Part shown: in pieces, positions 23,945 to 35,576 of the stretch | How the letters are laid out: every line of letters starts with the position of its first letter | Position numbering within the stretch: the stretch's first letter is position 1 | Assembly: GCF_900497805.2 (NCBI RefSeq) | Contig: NW_020954581.1 | Span: 7,677,524 to 7,741,523, forward strand | Direction: 5' to 3' | Source: Vombatus ursinus | Lineage: Eukaryota; Chordata; Mammalia; Diprotodontia; Vombatidae | DNA length: 64,000 nucleotides | Notes under the pieces: model-generated | Seen by the model: only the letters and a program-made list of their open reading frames with translations | Databases searched by the model: none | What the model was told of the DNA's origin: nothing | Program-made: the position numbers and the translations under genes

Positions 23945-24902
23945 GGCTTCTCAGTCAATAAACATTTGTTGAGCACCTAATATGTGCATGGTCCTCTGCT
24001 AAATACTGAGGGTATAAAAAAATGCAAAAGATGGTTCTTGTACTAATGGGGATCACAGTCTAACAGGGGAGACAGAATGCACATTAATTTGTACAAACAA
24101 GCCATAGATGGGATAAACTGGAGATAATCAAGAGAAGTAAGGAATTAGTATTAAGGTAGAATCAGGAAAGTTTCCTATAGAAGAAAGGATTTTAGTTGTA
24201 ACTTGAAGGAAGTCAAGAAAGCCAGAAGGCAGAAACAAGGAGATAGAGTATTCCAGGCAAAGGGAACTGTCAGTGAAAGTACCTGGAATATGGGGATGGA
24301 GTGTCTTATTTTAGAAACAATAACGAAGCCAATGTCATTGAATTAGAGCAGTGGCAGGGGTGTGGAGAGTAGAGTTAGTTGGATGTAAAGTATAAGAAGA
24401 CTGGGGAGGTAGGAGGAGAGCAGGTTATGAAGGACTTTGAAAATGAAACAGAATTTTATATTTGATTCTGGAGTTGGTAGTAAGCTACTGAAATACAGGG
24501 AGAGGGACATTATCAAGCTTGTGAATTAGGATGATATTGGAAACTGAGTAGATTAGAGTGAAGAGATTTAGATCATGGAGGTGATACCAACCATCAAGCT
24601 ATAACAATAGTCCAAGTGTGAGATAATTAGAGCCTGTTCTAAGGTGGTGGCAATATTCAAGCAAAGGGGATATTTACAAGAGATTTTACTAAGGGAGAAA
24701 CAAGAAGACTTGCCAACAGATTGGAATTTGGGAAGTAAAAGAGTGTGTAGCAGAGGATGACATCTAGATCATGACCCTGGAAGATCGGGAGGATGGTGAT
24801 GTTCTCAACAGTAAGAGGGAAATTTGCAAGTGGGGAGATTTTTGTGACAAAAGATAATGAAATCAATCTTGGAAATGTTTTATCTAAGATGTCTACATTA
24901 CA
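23945..24902 (-). mobile_element. L2 LINE, antisense, long segment
   Basis: Starts at the reversed 3' end (gttgagcacctaatatgtgc) and runs through agagtattccaggcaaaggg, tgaaggactttgaaaatgaa and gaggatgacatctagatcat to 'ttggaaatgttttatctaag'. A SINE interrupts it and it resumes at 25,147. Confidence 0.85.
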
Positions 24903-25146
24903 TGGCATCTAGGTTGTACAGTGGATAGAGCTCTGGGCTTCAAATCAGGAAGACTAATTTTCATGAGTTCAAATCTGGCCTCAGACACTTACTGGCTGTC
25001 AAACCCTGAGCAAGTCACCTAACCCTGTTTGCCTCATTTCCTCATCTCTAAAATGAGCTGTCAAAGGAAATGGTAAACTCTAATATCCTTGCCAAGAAAA
25101 CCCCAAATGGAGCCATAAAGAGTCAGACACCACTGAAACAACTGAA
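24903..25146 (+). mobile_element. marsupial MAR-type SINE inside L2
   Basis: Full-length: atctaggttgtacagtggat, gagttcaaatctggcctcag, caagtcacctaaccctgttt, tgccaagaaaaccccaaatg, and a tail 'ctgaaacaactgaac'. Flanked by tacatggcatc and tacatgacatc, a likely ~11-bp target duplication. Confidence 0.9.
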
Positions 25147-25245
25147 CAGCTACATGACATCCAACTTGAGATGTCTAATTAGAGGTTGGAGATTCGAGTC
25201 TGGTGTTTAGGAGAGAAGTTCGGGATGTACAAGTAAATCATCTTC
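25147..25245 (-). mobile_element. L2 LINE, antisense, continuation
   Basis: Resumes the L2 copy: aacttgagatgtctaattag, gttggagattcgagtctggt. Confidence 0.75.
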
Positions 25246-25825
25246 AATCAAAGGCTAGATGACTATCTATTGGGTGTACTGCAGTTATTGCCTCTGGGGT
25301 CATCTTTAAATGTGAAATGAGATACTTTGGCTATTTTGATTCAGATCAAAGAAGGAATGTATTTTCCACGACACATTTTGGGTTCATGTGTTAACAACAG
25401 ATGTAACTTCCCACATGGAAAACATTCTGTTCTCAGTTACCTCAAATCACATCTGGGGTCCATCCCCAGTGATGCTGTGATTGAGCTTTGAGAGTCTTAG
25501 AAAATGACACTGTGACAACTTACTTGTTCTTGGACTTGAATTTCTGTAGAATTTCTTCTGGAGTTCTTCCTTCCTGATAAGGACAATCCATACAGCTAAG
25601 CAAGAAACATTATAACCTCTGGAATGTGAAGCAAAGATTCAATGGCACACATTATTCTTGGAGTGAAATATGACCCTGGGGAGATCATTTAGACTTTGAG
25701 TCTAAGTAACCTCTTTTTTTTTTAAAAAAAGGGAAATAGATATTTATGTTACATAGCTCACAAGCTTTTAATAATGTAGCAGAAATGAATCATGAGACCA
25801 GTTATCCTTGAGCTGATGACTTGGA
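25246..25825. other. unassigned DNA
   Basis: A short CR1-like echo (caaaggctagatgactatct) near 25,249. Otherwise nothing is recognised. Confidence 0.4.
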
Positions 25826-25826
25826 A

Positions 25827-25857
<31 letters not shown>

Positions 25858-25873
25858 GTATGTGTGTGTGTGG
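25826..25873. repeat. (TG)n microsatellite
   Basis: TG run with TA interruptions. Confidence 0.96.
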
Positions 25874-25944
25874 GTACAGGGAGGACAGGTGGGGTGTGGG
25901 GTTTGCTAGAAGCAGTCCAGAGAATTTACAGATTTTTAAATTTG

Positions 25945-26040
25945 AAAAACACAGGTGAACTGTGTCCTTGGGCAAAATATTTTACCTCTTTAGCCCTCAT
26001 TTTTCTTATCTGTAAAATGGAGGGTCTGGATTAGATTCCA
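25945..26040 (+). mobile_element. MIR-type SINE 3' part
   Basis: ccttgggcaaaatattttac, cttatctgtaaaatggaggg, tctggattagattcc. Confidence 0.7.
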
Positions 26041-26041
26041 T

Positions 26042-26087
26042 AGGGGTGAGGAACCTGTGGCCTAGGGGCCACAGGTTCCCCACCCCT
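26042..26087. mobile_element. palindromic hAT-like MITE remnant
   Basis: Arms 26,042-26,062 and 26,067-26,087 are reverse complements at 20 of 21 positions with a 4-nt loop. The termini AGGGGTG...CACCCCT fit a hAT-like palindromic element common in marsupials. Confidence 0.7.
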
Positions 26088-26354
26088 GAGAAGGTCTTTA
26101 CTGTTTGTTTCAGCCCCTGTAAGTTTGAAAAATGCAACTTTGGCCAGAATGCAGATAGGTTGGGTAAAATAAATAAGTGTTAATCAATGAAAAGAGTCAC
26201 GATCACAACTCTCACAAAATGTGCAAATAAGTCCATGGTAGGAAAATATGATGGTTAATAATATCATATACATGCTATACATTTTGGATGAAGCCAGAAC
26301 AAAAGGTTTTGGAAAGGAATCATTGGTAATGACCATTGGACTGGATTGAGGAAG

Positions 26355-26611
26355 CTGCTTTGGGGAAGCTAGTTGGCACAGTGGATAGAGCATTGGGCTC
26401 AGAGGCGGGAAGGACCAAATTCAAAGTCTCAGCCATTTATTAACTATATGACTCTGGGCAAGTCACTAAACCTCTGTTTACCTTGGCTTTCTTACTTGTA
26501 AAGTGGGGATAATAAGAGCACCAACCTCTCAGGGCTGTTGTAAGGATCAAATGCAATAATAGTTGGAAAGTGCTTAGCACTTTTCCTGACACATAGTAAT
26601 CGTTATTTAAA
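26355..26611 (+). mobile_element. THER1/MAR-type SINE
   Basis: agctagttggcacagtggat, tatgactctgggcaagtcac, 'gttgtaaggatcaaatgcaa', and the tail agtgcttagcacttttcctg. Confidence 0.88.
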
Positions 26612-26671
26612 TGTTGTTGTTGAGTCATTTTTCAGTCATATCTGACTCTTTGTGACCCCATTTGGAGATTT
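26612..26671 (-). mobile_element. MAR-type SINE, antisense, left part of a split copy
   Basis: The reversed 3' tail 'gactctttgtgaccccattt' ends at the insertion point. The rest of the same SINE resumes at 36,206. The 15 bases 26,657-26,671 (cccatttggagattt) are repeated at 36,206-36,220. Confidence 0.9.
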
Positions 26672-26681
26672 TTTTTTTTTT
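26669..26681 (-). repeat. poly(T): reversed poly(A) tail of ERV retrocopy
   Basis: Thirteen T directly precede the LTR R-region end. On the minus strand this reads AATAAA (26,696-26,701), 14 bases, then poly(A). Confidence 0.85.
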
Positions 26682-27237
26682 AGCCAAAGACAAGGTTTAT
26701 TAGAACATTGTTTGGGGATGGGTGAGATTTAAAGAATTCACCATATTGGCCAGACTCTTAAGGAATCTAAACATTTGTATCACTAATGCAAGTGGGGCCA
26801 GATTTTAAGAAACTGAGCAGCGGCTAGATTTTAAGAATCTGAGCAGCTTAATGGAGGCCAGCTGGACCTTATAGACAGAAAGACTGTGGGAGAGATCTAG
26901 GGGTGGCCAAGTAGTTTGCGGCAACTGGAGGAGGGGTCTAAAGGGGATCTGGATGGGAGTGGCCAGTAGGCTGGAGTAAACAGACCTCCAGGGACATTTG
27001 GCCAAGGAAGAAAGGAATCTAGATAGGATTATGGGTGGAAAGTGACCAGGGACAATTAGGAGGTAACAGAACTGAACTGGGAGATTTGGTGTAGCCACCA
27101 TAAAAGACCAGTTGAGTCGAATACAGCCTCAGGCAAATGCCAATGATTTGGGAAAGTCCAGGGATTTTCCTTTTTGGGGTCCAGATCCCAAAGACATGGT
27201 TTTTTTCCTTTTAGGGGTTCAGATCTCATCCCCATCA
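26682..27237 (-). mobile_element. ERV 3' LTR, U3 and R parts only
   Basis: On the minus strand the LTR opens with TG at 27,237, just after a purine tract (27,238-27,251, GAGGGGGGAA). It carries a TATAAGG box at 26,867-26,873. R (about 26,682-26,850) holds two GATTCTTAAAATCT repeats and the AATAAA. It stops at the poly(A) site, so there is no U5 at this end. That is what a copied mRNA would show. Confidence 0.75.
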
Positions 27238-29435
27238 TTCCCCCCTCAAACAAATGGGACTCACATTCTCTGGGGATAAGGGACAAAGGTCTTGGCTTCT
27301 GAAACTGCTTCTTGCTGGCAAGGGGCATAGAGTTATCCCTGCTTCGAGGGGGTCCCAAAGAAGAGATTTGTTGGAAGTGAGCACAGGCTGCATCCAGGAG
27401 GGATGGGGGGGCATTGGGTGGCACCCACTGTTTGCTACCAACTGTAGGTGAATGCCCTGTAGTCTGGAAGATACAAATCTGACAGAGAAGACTGCAGGGC
27501 CCAGATATTAGGGAAAAGTAAAAGTTTAAGAGCCCCATTAAAATCATTTACATTTGACCTGAAGGATTATTTAATCTTGTTGCTTTCTTAAAATTTTAAG
27601 TAACTCTTTTGCAGGTAGAAATTTTCCACCCCTGGGTTCAATAGTTACACAAATGAATTTGCCAGAGAAGTACTTTCACTTCAATTATCACTGAAATTTT
27701 CCTCCTCAAATGAAACTGAAGATGTTTCTGATTTAATTTCAGTTGTATGGGGGTATTGAATGACAACACACTCAGGTTAAAACAACAAGATCTCACAAAC
27801 TTGCATTGATCTTTTACTGCCCACTTGCTCTGATTATAGAAATTTGCTATGAAAGAATAAATCAGGGACACGATTTAGGGCCCAAATATGACAGAATAAA
27901 ACATCCTTAACTCTGTTTGAATTCAGATAATTGACATTTTTCCAACCATGCAGTATTAAATCCCACCTCATAATAGTTAGGTGGGTAAAATTCCTTTTCA
28001 AAAGAACAAAATGGGGAAACCAAACCAGGAGATTCCCATCTTAGACTGAGGCTAAAATTGTCCCCTCAGCTTTTCCTGATGCTCACTTCCCATTAGTATC
28101 ACATTCCCTCCGAGTAGCTTGTGGCATTTCCCTCAGAGATGGTGGATTATTGATTATTGATGGATTATGACACATCACACAACTCAAAATAAAATCATTT
28201 ACGGTTCCATAAGCTTTTACCTCCAACAGCAAGTCTCACTAATCACAGCTTAGGAAAATCTTTTCTAGGATTTACATCACAAATTTAAATTCATCTTGTT
28301 GTAAAAAGCCAATCGTTAGACATTATTTCTATATACTTGCAAATTCTCAGCAAGCCATAACACAAACAAACTTTTTGGCAAATTTACACATTAAACAATA
28401 AGCCAATGACCAACCAAAGCCAAATTGTTTTAGCGGTAACCAAATTATGAAAAGTTGCTTGACATAACTGATACAAAAATTTCGCCAATTGGAAACTTGA
28501 AATGAACCCGTTACCAATTAGGTGACATCAGTTTTGTTAAATGCATTTTCAAATTACTTTACACAGAGAATCAACATCTCATCATTAACAGTTAAAACTA
28601 CAAATTCAAAAGGGTGTGCTTACCCAAGTTCAGAGGCTAGCTTCTTTACCTTGACCCTCCTCCCTTCCCTCTCTCCCCACGGCTGCTGGGGGTTGAGGTG
28701 GGAGTGGGGGGTTGAGCAGGATGTGTTGCACCTGGGTGATACTTCAGTAAAAAGGTTGCCCCAGGGTCCAAGACCCTTGCCAGTGGGGCCCATTCTGCCT
28801 TTCCCCCTTCCTTCCTTTTGCCAGGTAGGGGAAGGTGAATTTGAAGGCGAGGAGGGAAGGTTGAAATTCTCTTCTCCTATGAGAGGGGTTAACAAAGATA
28901 CCCTCTTGACTCAAAGGAAGGGAATGGGAGAAGGCAGTGACTAGGGTTGTAAGGAGGTATTTCAAAACTCCCTAATGATCTATTGCAAAACCTCCAGAAT
29001 CTGCTAAGATGTTTTTTAGCTGTTCTAACTTTTCCCTGTAGTCTCCATGAAGGAGAATTCAGGGGTGTAGAGGGAAGGGAGTAAGTAAGCCTCAGGGAAC
29101 CAAAAACCACCTGATGTTTTCCCAATTCCTTAGCACTCAGGCAATTGACAGAATTGGGCATATACTTCTGAATAGGTCATCCATCCTTGTCCTCTATGCT
29201 GTGGAAAGTGTACCCAGGTCCATAGCCTCTAACAGAACCAGTGGACTGAGAGCCTCAGGCCGAGTGAAAGACAGCTTCATAACTGTCTGCCTGAAAAGCA
29301 CCTCTGAGCCTTCCTAGGTGCTTGGAGAGTGACCCCAACTGCAGGGCAGGAAAGAGTAGGGAGGCTTACATACCTTCCAGTCTTGGCTGGAGAAGAGCTT
29401 GATGTTAGGCAGTTTTTCCATATGGGCCACCAAAA
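27238..29435 (-). mobile_element. ERV internal region (fossil)
   Basis: About 2.2 kb between the purine tract and the primer-binding-site-like sequence (TGGTGGCCCATATGG on the minus strand, ending at 29,432). That leader form and the purine tract suggest a gammaretrovirus-like (class I) ERV. It is broken and too short for a full gag-pol-env set. A hydrophobic stretch with a GPC motif near 27,470-27,540 hints at an envelope anchor, but weakly. Polymerase motifs were not seen. Confidence 0.6.
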
Positions 29436-29559
29436 TGTTGAGGTTTAGAGGTTTAGGGGTGCTGGAACTCCAAAATCACAACATGCACGTCCTGCCCAAA
29501 TGCATTTGACCCAAGCCTTCTTTCAGCAAAAGACAAGGTTTATTAGAATATTGATTGGG
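29436..29559 (-). mobile_element. ERV 5' LTR: U5 and first part of R
   Basis: On the minus strand R ends with AATAAACC and TTTTGCT. U5 (about 29,436-29,523) then runs on to end in CA at 29,436, followed by the primer-binding-site-like leader. R is broken by the L1 insertion and resumes at 35,944. Confidence 0.75.
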
Positions 29560-29571
29560 CCAAGATGGCGG
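29560..29571 (+). promoter_or_regulatory. YY1-like site at L1 5' end
   Basis: CCAAGATGGCGG matches the YY1 consensus placed at the extreme 5' end of mammalian L1s, where it helps set the start of transcription. Its position next to the target duplication supports an untruncated insertion. Confidence 0.8.
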
Positions 29572-30139
29572 AGTAAAAAGGTAGTTGCTCTCACCCTCCC
29601 CTATCAACCTCAGAAAATCCAGAAAATATCACCCCAGAAAAAACCCTGGAACTGCTGAACCAGAAGAAAGATGGGGAGCAGCAGGGGAGTAGCTAGAGAG
29701 ATTAATAGGAAAGGCCTCTCTTACCCTGGGGAAAGGGGAGCAGTAAGGAACCAGGAGTTACCCAGCCAGCTAGTGGAAAGACCCACTTTAGCACACCAGG
29801 AGGAGATTCTGGTTCCTCAGCATTCTACAACAAATGGGTCTAATAAGGGAAGTAGCACTACAAAGGGCCCCAGGCAGATAAGCACCCTGCAACATTCCTT
29901 TGAAAGGAGCTGAAGAAAGCAACCTAGAGTTGCCTGAAAGTTCCAGCCTTGTTGATTCCAGCCCAACACCAGGTAAGCTGCCAGAACCCTACAGTCTCCA
30001 ATTGCCAACATAAGAGGCCCCAGTACACAAAGCCAGTGACCAAGACCTAGGCTACCAACACAAGAAGCTTGGGTCAGTGCCCTCTGCTCCCCAGCAGGAG
30101 AGCATAATTTCTTTAAAGGCCAGGGAAAAAAGAAACACC

Positions 30140-31109
30140 ATGATTAAAAAGAAATGTACGATAGATTCATGTAATGAGAAGAGTGAAGATCAAGATAGAA
30201 ATTCTGAAAAGGACAACATTGTCATCAAACCCACATCTGCAACATCAAAAGGGAATATGAACTGGTCTGAAGCCCAAAAAGCCTTCTTAGAAGAGCTCAA
30301 GAAGGATTTTAAAAATCAAATGAGAGAGGTAGACGAGTCCTTAAAAAGTACAATTGGTCAATTGGAAAGAAAGTACACTGAAGAAAACAAGTCCTTAAAA
30401 ACCACAATTGGCCAGTTGGAGAAGAGAGTACAAAATCTAACAGAAGAAAACAATACATTGAAAATTAGAATTGAACAAATGGAAACTAATGAATCAGTCA
30501 AACAGAAACCAAAAGAAAAATGAAAAAAAAAATAGATGAAAACGTAAAATACCTCATGGATAAAACAACTGACCTTGAAAATCAATCCAGGACAGACAAT
30601 TTAAAAATTATTAGCCTACCTGAAAATCATGATGAAAAAAAGAGCCTGGACAATATCCTTCAGGAAATCATAAAGGAAAACTGCCCTGAAGTCCTAGAAC
30701 CAGAAGGTAAAATACTATAGAAAGAATCCACCTTTCCATACCTGAAAGAGATCCCAAATTGAAAATGCCAAGGAATATAATAGCTAAATTCCAAAATTGC
30801 CAGATTAGAGAGAAAATACTGCAAGTAGCCAGAAAGAAACAATTTAAATATCATGTAACCACAGTCAGGGTTACACAAGACCTTGCAGCCTCTACATTAA
30901 AAGTTCATAGGGCATGGAACATGATATTCCATAAGGCAAAGGAGCTTGGAATGCAGCCAAGGATTAACTACCCAGCAAAAATGAGCTTGATTTTTCAGGG
31001 AAGGAGATGGATATTCAATGAAATAGGGCACTTCCAAACCTTCCTGATAAAAAGACCAGAGTTCAACAAAAAATTTGATCTTCAAGTACAAGATTCAAGA
31101 CAGACATAA
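30140..31109 (+). pseudogene. L1 ORF1 (RNA-binding chaperone), decayed
   Basis: ORF1p is a trimeric RNA-binding protein that packages L1 RNA. I place the start at the ATG at 30,140 (MIKKKCTID); an in-frame ATG lies upstream at 30,077. A coiled coil lies at about 30,280-30,510, built of repeats of the form LKxTIGQLEKR and TEENNTLK. An RRM-like part follows (30,520-30,760), then the C-terminal domain (30,760-31,109) with RVTQDLAASTLKVHRAW and QPRINYPAKMSL, close to human ORF1p. A frame change at the A-run after 30,520 (TGA at 30,521-30,523), a TAG at 30,718 and another frame change before 30,759 break it. Intact length would be about 320 residues (human 338). Confidence 0.9.
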
Positions 31110-31724
31110 AGAGGTAAATTTGACAGAAAGATACAATATGTTGGTAATAAGGGCAAAATGTTTTCATCCCTACAAGGGAAGATGACACTTGCAACTCTTG
31201 AGAACTGTATTGTTATTATACCATGTTAAAGGAGTATACATAAAGGGGGTGGATATAAGTTGACTTTGATGTAATGATAAAAAAAAATCTAATCAAGTGG
31301 GTTAAATGGATCCAAGTAAGTGAATTAGTCTGAGCTAAGAAAATGTACTAAGAAAGGAGGAGGCAGACAAGGGTAAATTACGTTACAGGAAAAGACACAA
31401 AAACCTCTTAGAGCAGAGGTGAAGAAGGGAGGGGGATGAGCATTGTTTGAACCTTACTCTCATCAGACTTGGCTCAAGAAGGGAATAACATAATCAGTTA
31501 GGTACAGAAATCTAACTTGCACTATAGGCAGTAGGAGGGAAAAGGGGAAAGAAAAGTGAGGGCAGATAGAAGGGAGGGAAGAAGCAGTAAGCGTAAAAGG
31601 GATGAAAAGGGAAAGGGCTAGGAGAAGGGAGGTGGGACTGAAGGAGGCAGTGGTCAAAAGCAAAACACTAGTGAGGGGGAGGAAGGAGAAAGGAGAAAGA
31701 AAAGCATTAACAGGGGGAAAAAGG
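31110..31724 (+). other. L1 inter-ORF region
   Basis: Purine-rich spacer of about 615 bp between ORF1 and ORF2. Similar sequence appears at 62.1-62.56 kb, at 63.6-64.0 kb and, reversed, at 3.5-3.95 kb, so it marks this L1 lineage. Confidence 0.85.
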
Positions 31725-34700
31725 ATGGAGAAAAAGACAGAGATAGTAATCATAACTGTGAATGTGAATGGGATGAACTCTCCCATAAAATGGAAGCGTA
31801 TAGCAGAATGGATTAAAAACCGTAATCCTACAATATGTTGTTCACAGGAAACACATTTGAAAAAAGAATGACGCATACAGGATAAAGGTAAAAGGCTGGA
31901 TCAATATATATTATGCTTCAGCTGAAGTAAAGAAAAGCAGGGGTAGCAATCCTGATCTCAGACAAAGCAAAAGCATAAAGAGATCTTATGAAAAGAGATA
32001 AGGATGGAAACTACATCCTGCTAAAAGGCACCATAGCCAATGAAGTAATATCATTACTAAACATATATGCACCAAATTGTATAGCATCCAAATTCTTAGA
32101 GAAGTTCAGGGAGTTACAGGAAGAAATAGACAGCGAAACTATACTAGTGGGGGACCTCAACCTCCCCGTCTCTAAACTAGATAAATCTAACCACAAAACA
32201 AACAAGAAAGAAGTTAAGGAGGTGAATAGAATATCAGAAAAGTTAGGTATGATAGACCTCTGGAGAAAACTGAACGGGGATAGAAAGAAATATATTTTTT
32301 TTCTTGGAAATACATGGCACATAAACAAAAATTGACCATGTACTAGGGAATAAAAACCTCACAATTCAATGCAGGAAGGCAGAAATATTAAATGCATCCT
32401 TTTCAGATCATGAGGCAGTAAAAATTATATGTAATAAAGGGCCATGGAAAAATAGACTAAAAATAATTGGAAATGAAATAATCTAATCCTAAAAAATGAT
32501 TTGGTTGAACAACAAATCATAGAAACAATCAATAATTTTATTTAAGAGAATGACAATAATGAGACAACATACCAAAACTTATGGGATGCAGCAAAAGCAG
32601 TTCTTAAGGGAAGTTTTATATCTCTAAATGCTTACATAAATAAAATAGAAAAAGAAGAGATCAATGAATTGGGCATACAACTAATTAAACTAGAAAAATA
32701 ACAAATTAAAAATCCTCAACTAAACAACAAATTAGAAATATTGAAAACCAAAGGAAAAATTAATAAAATTGAAATTAAGAAAACTATTGAACTAATAAAT
32801 AAAACTAAGAACTTATTTTATGAAAAAACCAATAAAATAGATAAACCTTTGGATAATCTAATTAAAAAAAGAAAGAAGAAAACCAAATTACTAGTATCAA
32901 AAATGAAAAGGGTGAAGCCACCACTAAAGAAGAGGAAATTAAAACAACAATTAGGAATTATTTTGCCCACCTATATGCCAACAAATTTGACAATCGTAGT
33001 GAAATGGATACAAATTTACAAAAATATAAATTGCCCAGATTAACAGAAGAGGAAGTAAAATACTTAAATAACCCCATCTCAGAAAAAGAAATTGAACAAG
33101 TCATTGATGAACTCCCTAGGCAAAAATCTCCAGGACCAGATGGATTTACATGTGAATTCTATCAAAACATTTAAAGAACAATTAATTCCAATATTATATA
33201 TTCTATTTGGTAAAATAGGTGAAGAAGGAGTCTTAACAAATTCTTTTTATGATACAAATATGGTGCTGATACCTAAACCAGGAGGAGTCAAAATAGAGAA
33301 AGAAAATTATAGACCAATTTTTCTCATGAATATAGATGCAAACATTTTAAACAAAACATTTTAAACATTTATCTAGCAAATAGACTACAGCAACTTATCA
33401 CAAGAATAATACACTATGACCAGATAGGATTTATACCAGGAATGCAGGGCTGGTTCACTATAAGGAAAACTATCAGCATAATTCATCATATCAACACCAA
33501 AACTAACAGAAACCACATGATCATCTCAATAGATGCAGAAAAAGCTTTTGACAAAATACAACACCAATTCCTATTAAAAACACTAGACAACATAGGTATA
33601 AATGGAGTCCTCCTTAAAATAATAAATACCATCTACCTGAAACCTTCAAGAAGCATAATATGTAATGGGGACAAGCTAGAAGCATTTCCAATAAGATTGG
33701 GGGTGAAACAAGGGTGTCCATTATCACCACTGTTATTCAACATTGTACTGGAAACATTAGCTTTAGCAATAAGAGAAGAAAAAGACATTGAAGGTATTAG
33801 AATAGGCAAAGAAGAAACAAAGCTATCACTCTTTGCAGATGACATGATGTTATATTTAGAGAATCCTAGAGAATCAAGTAAAAAACTACTTGAAATAATA
33901 AACAACTTTAGCAAAGTTACAGGCCATAAAATAAACCCACATAAATCATCGGCATTTCTATATATTACCAACAAAACCTAAGAGCAAGAGATAGAAAGTG
34001 AAATTCCATTTAAACTTACTGTAGACATTATAAAATATTTAGGAGTCTACTTCCTGAAACAAACCCAGAAACTCTATGAACACAATTACAAAACAATTTT
34101 CATGCAAATAAAATCAGATCTAAATAACCGGAAAAACATCAGTTGCTCATGGGTAGACCAAGCTAATATAATAATAATAAAAATGACAATTCTACCTAAG
34201 CTAATTTACTTATTCAGTGACATACCAATCAAACTACCAAAAAACTATTTTATAGATTTAGAAAAAATAATAACAAGATTCATTTAGAAGAACAAAAGGC
34301 CCAGAATATCAAGAAAACTAATGAAAAGAAATGCAGGGGAAGGTGGCCTAGCCATTCCAGATCTTAAATTGTATTATAAAGCAGCAATCATCAAAACTGC
34401 TTGGTTCTGGTTAAGAAATAGAGTGGTGGATTAGTGGAATAGGAATATGCTAGACACAGTAGTTAATGACTATAGTAATCTATAATTTGATAAACCCAAA
34501 GACCCCAGCTTCTGGGATAAAAACCCACTCTTTGAAAAAAAAAAAAAAACGGCTGGGAAAACTGGAAAAGAATATGGCAGAAACTAGGCATAGACCAAAA
34601 TCTCATACCATACACCAAAATAAAGTCAAAATGGGTTCATGATTTAGATATAAAGGCTGATACTATAAGCAAACTGGGAGAGCAAGGACTAGTTTACCTG

Positions 34701-35576
34701 CCAGATCTATGGATAACAGAAGAATTCATGACCAAACAGGAGATAGAGAACATTACAAAAAGCAAAATGTATAATTTTGATTACATTAAATTGAAAAGTT
34801 TTTACACAAACAAAGCCAATGCAACTAAGATTAGAAGGAAGGTAGAAAACTGGGAAATAATTTTTACAACTAGTCTCTCAGATAAGGGCCTCATTTCTAA
34901 AATATATAGAGAACTCAGTCAAATTTATAAGAATACAAGCTATTCCCCAATTGATAAATGGTCAAAGGATATGAACAGACAATTCTCAGATGAAGAAATT
35001 AAAGCCATCTATAGTCATATGAAAAAATGCTCTAAATCACTATTGATTAGAGAAATGTAAATCAAAACAACTCTGAGGTACCACATCACACCTATCAGAA
35101 TGGCCAACATGACAAAACAGGAAAATGATAAATGTTGGAGAAGATGTGGGAAAATTGGAACACTAATGCATTGTTGGTGGAGTTGTGAAATGATCCAACC
35201 ATTCTGGAGAGCAATTTGGAGCTATGCTCAAAGGGCTACAAAAATGTGCATACCCTTTGACCCAGCAATAGCACTTTTAGGGTTATATCCCAAAGAGATC
35301 ACAAAAACGGGAAAAGGACCTGCATGTACAAAAATATTCATAGCAGCTCTTTTACTGGTGGCAAAGAATTGGAAATTGAGAGGATGCCCATCAATTGGGG
35401 AATGACTGATAAAGTTGTGGTACATGAATGTGATGAAATACTATTGTGCTATAAGAAATTATGAACATGCTGACTTCAGAAAAACCTGGAAAGACTTGCG
35501 TGTTCTGATGCTGAGTGAAGTGAGCAGAACCAAGAGAACATTGTACACAATAACAATAACATTGTGTGATGTCTAA
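31725..35576 (+). pseudogene. L1 ORF2 (endonuclease and reverse transcriptase), decayed
   Basis: ORF2p nicks target DNA and reverse-transcribes RNA there. The likely start is ATG 31,725 (MEKKTEIVIITVNVNGMNS). Endonuclease motifs are NVNGMN, QETH (near 31,850) and VGDLNLP (near 32,150). The RT part carries [15 protein letters not shown] and FADD (33,832-33,843). The C-terminal cysteine-rich part shows CWRRCG, HCWWSC and IPFDPAIALLGLYP (35,130-35,290). Reading passes between all three frames, with stops including 31,869 and 33,979, so it is inactive. Span of about 1,284 codons is near human ORF2 (1,275), so no large deletion is present. Confidence 0.95.

Noticed and set aside
26657-26671. Reading the outer 15-bp repeat as a retroviral integration duplication
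   Set aside because: It is far longer than the 4-6 bp of integrase and lies beside a poly(A) run, so target-primed reverse transcription fits better.
27056-27547. 163-residue minus-strand frame, the second longest in the window
   Set aside because: It spans the ERV internal region and runs through the purine tract into U3. It is fossil LTR-element sequence, not a host gene.
28522-28944. 140-residue plus-strand frame
   Set aside because: Antisense to the ERV interior, with shadow frames on the other strand; no support for a gene.
30358-30585. 75-residue minus-strand hydrophobic frame
   Set aside because: Antisense of the Lys/Glu-rich L1 ORF1 coiled coil.
33633-33974. 113-residue minus-strand frame
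   Set aside because: Antisense shadow of the L1 reverse transcriptase region.
33442-33981. 179-residue plus-strand frame with RT motifs
   Set aside because: Part of the decayed L1 ORF2, so not listed as a separate gene.
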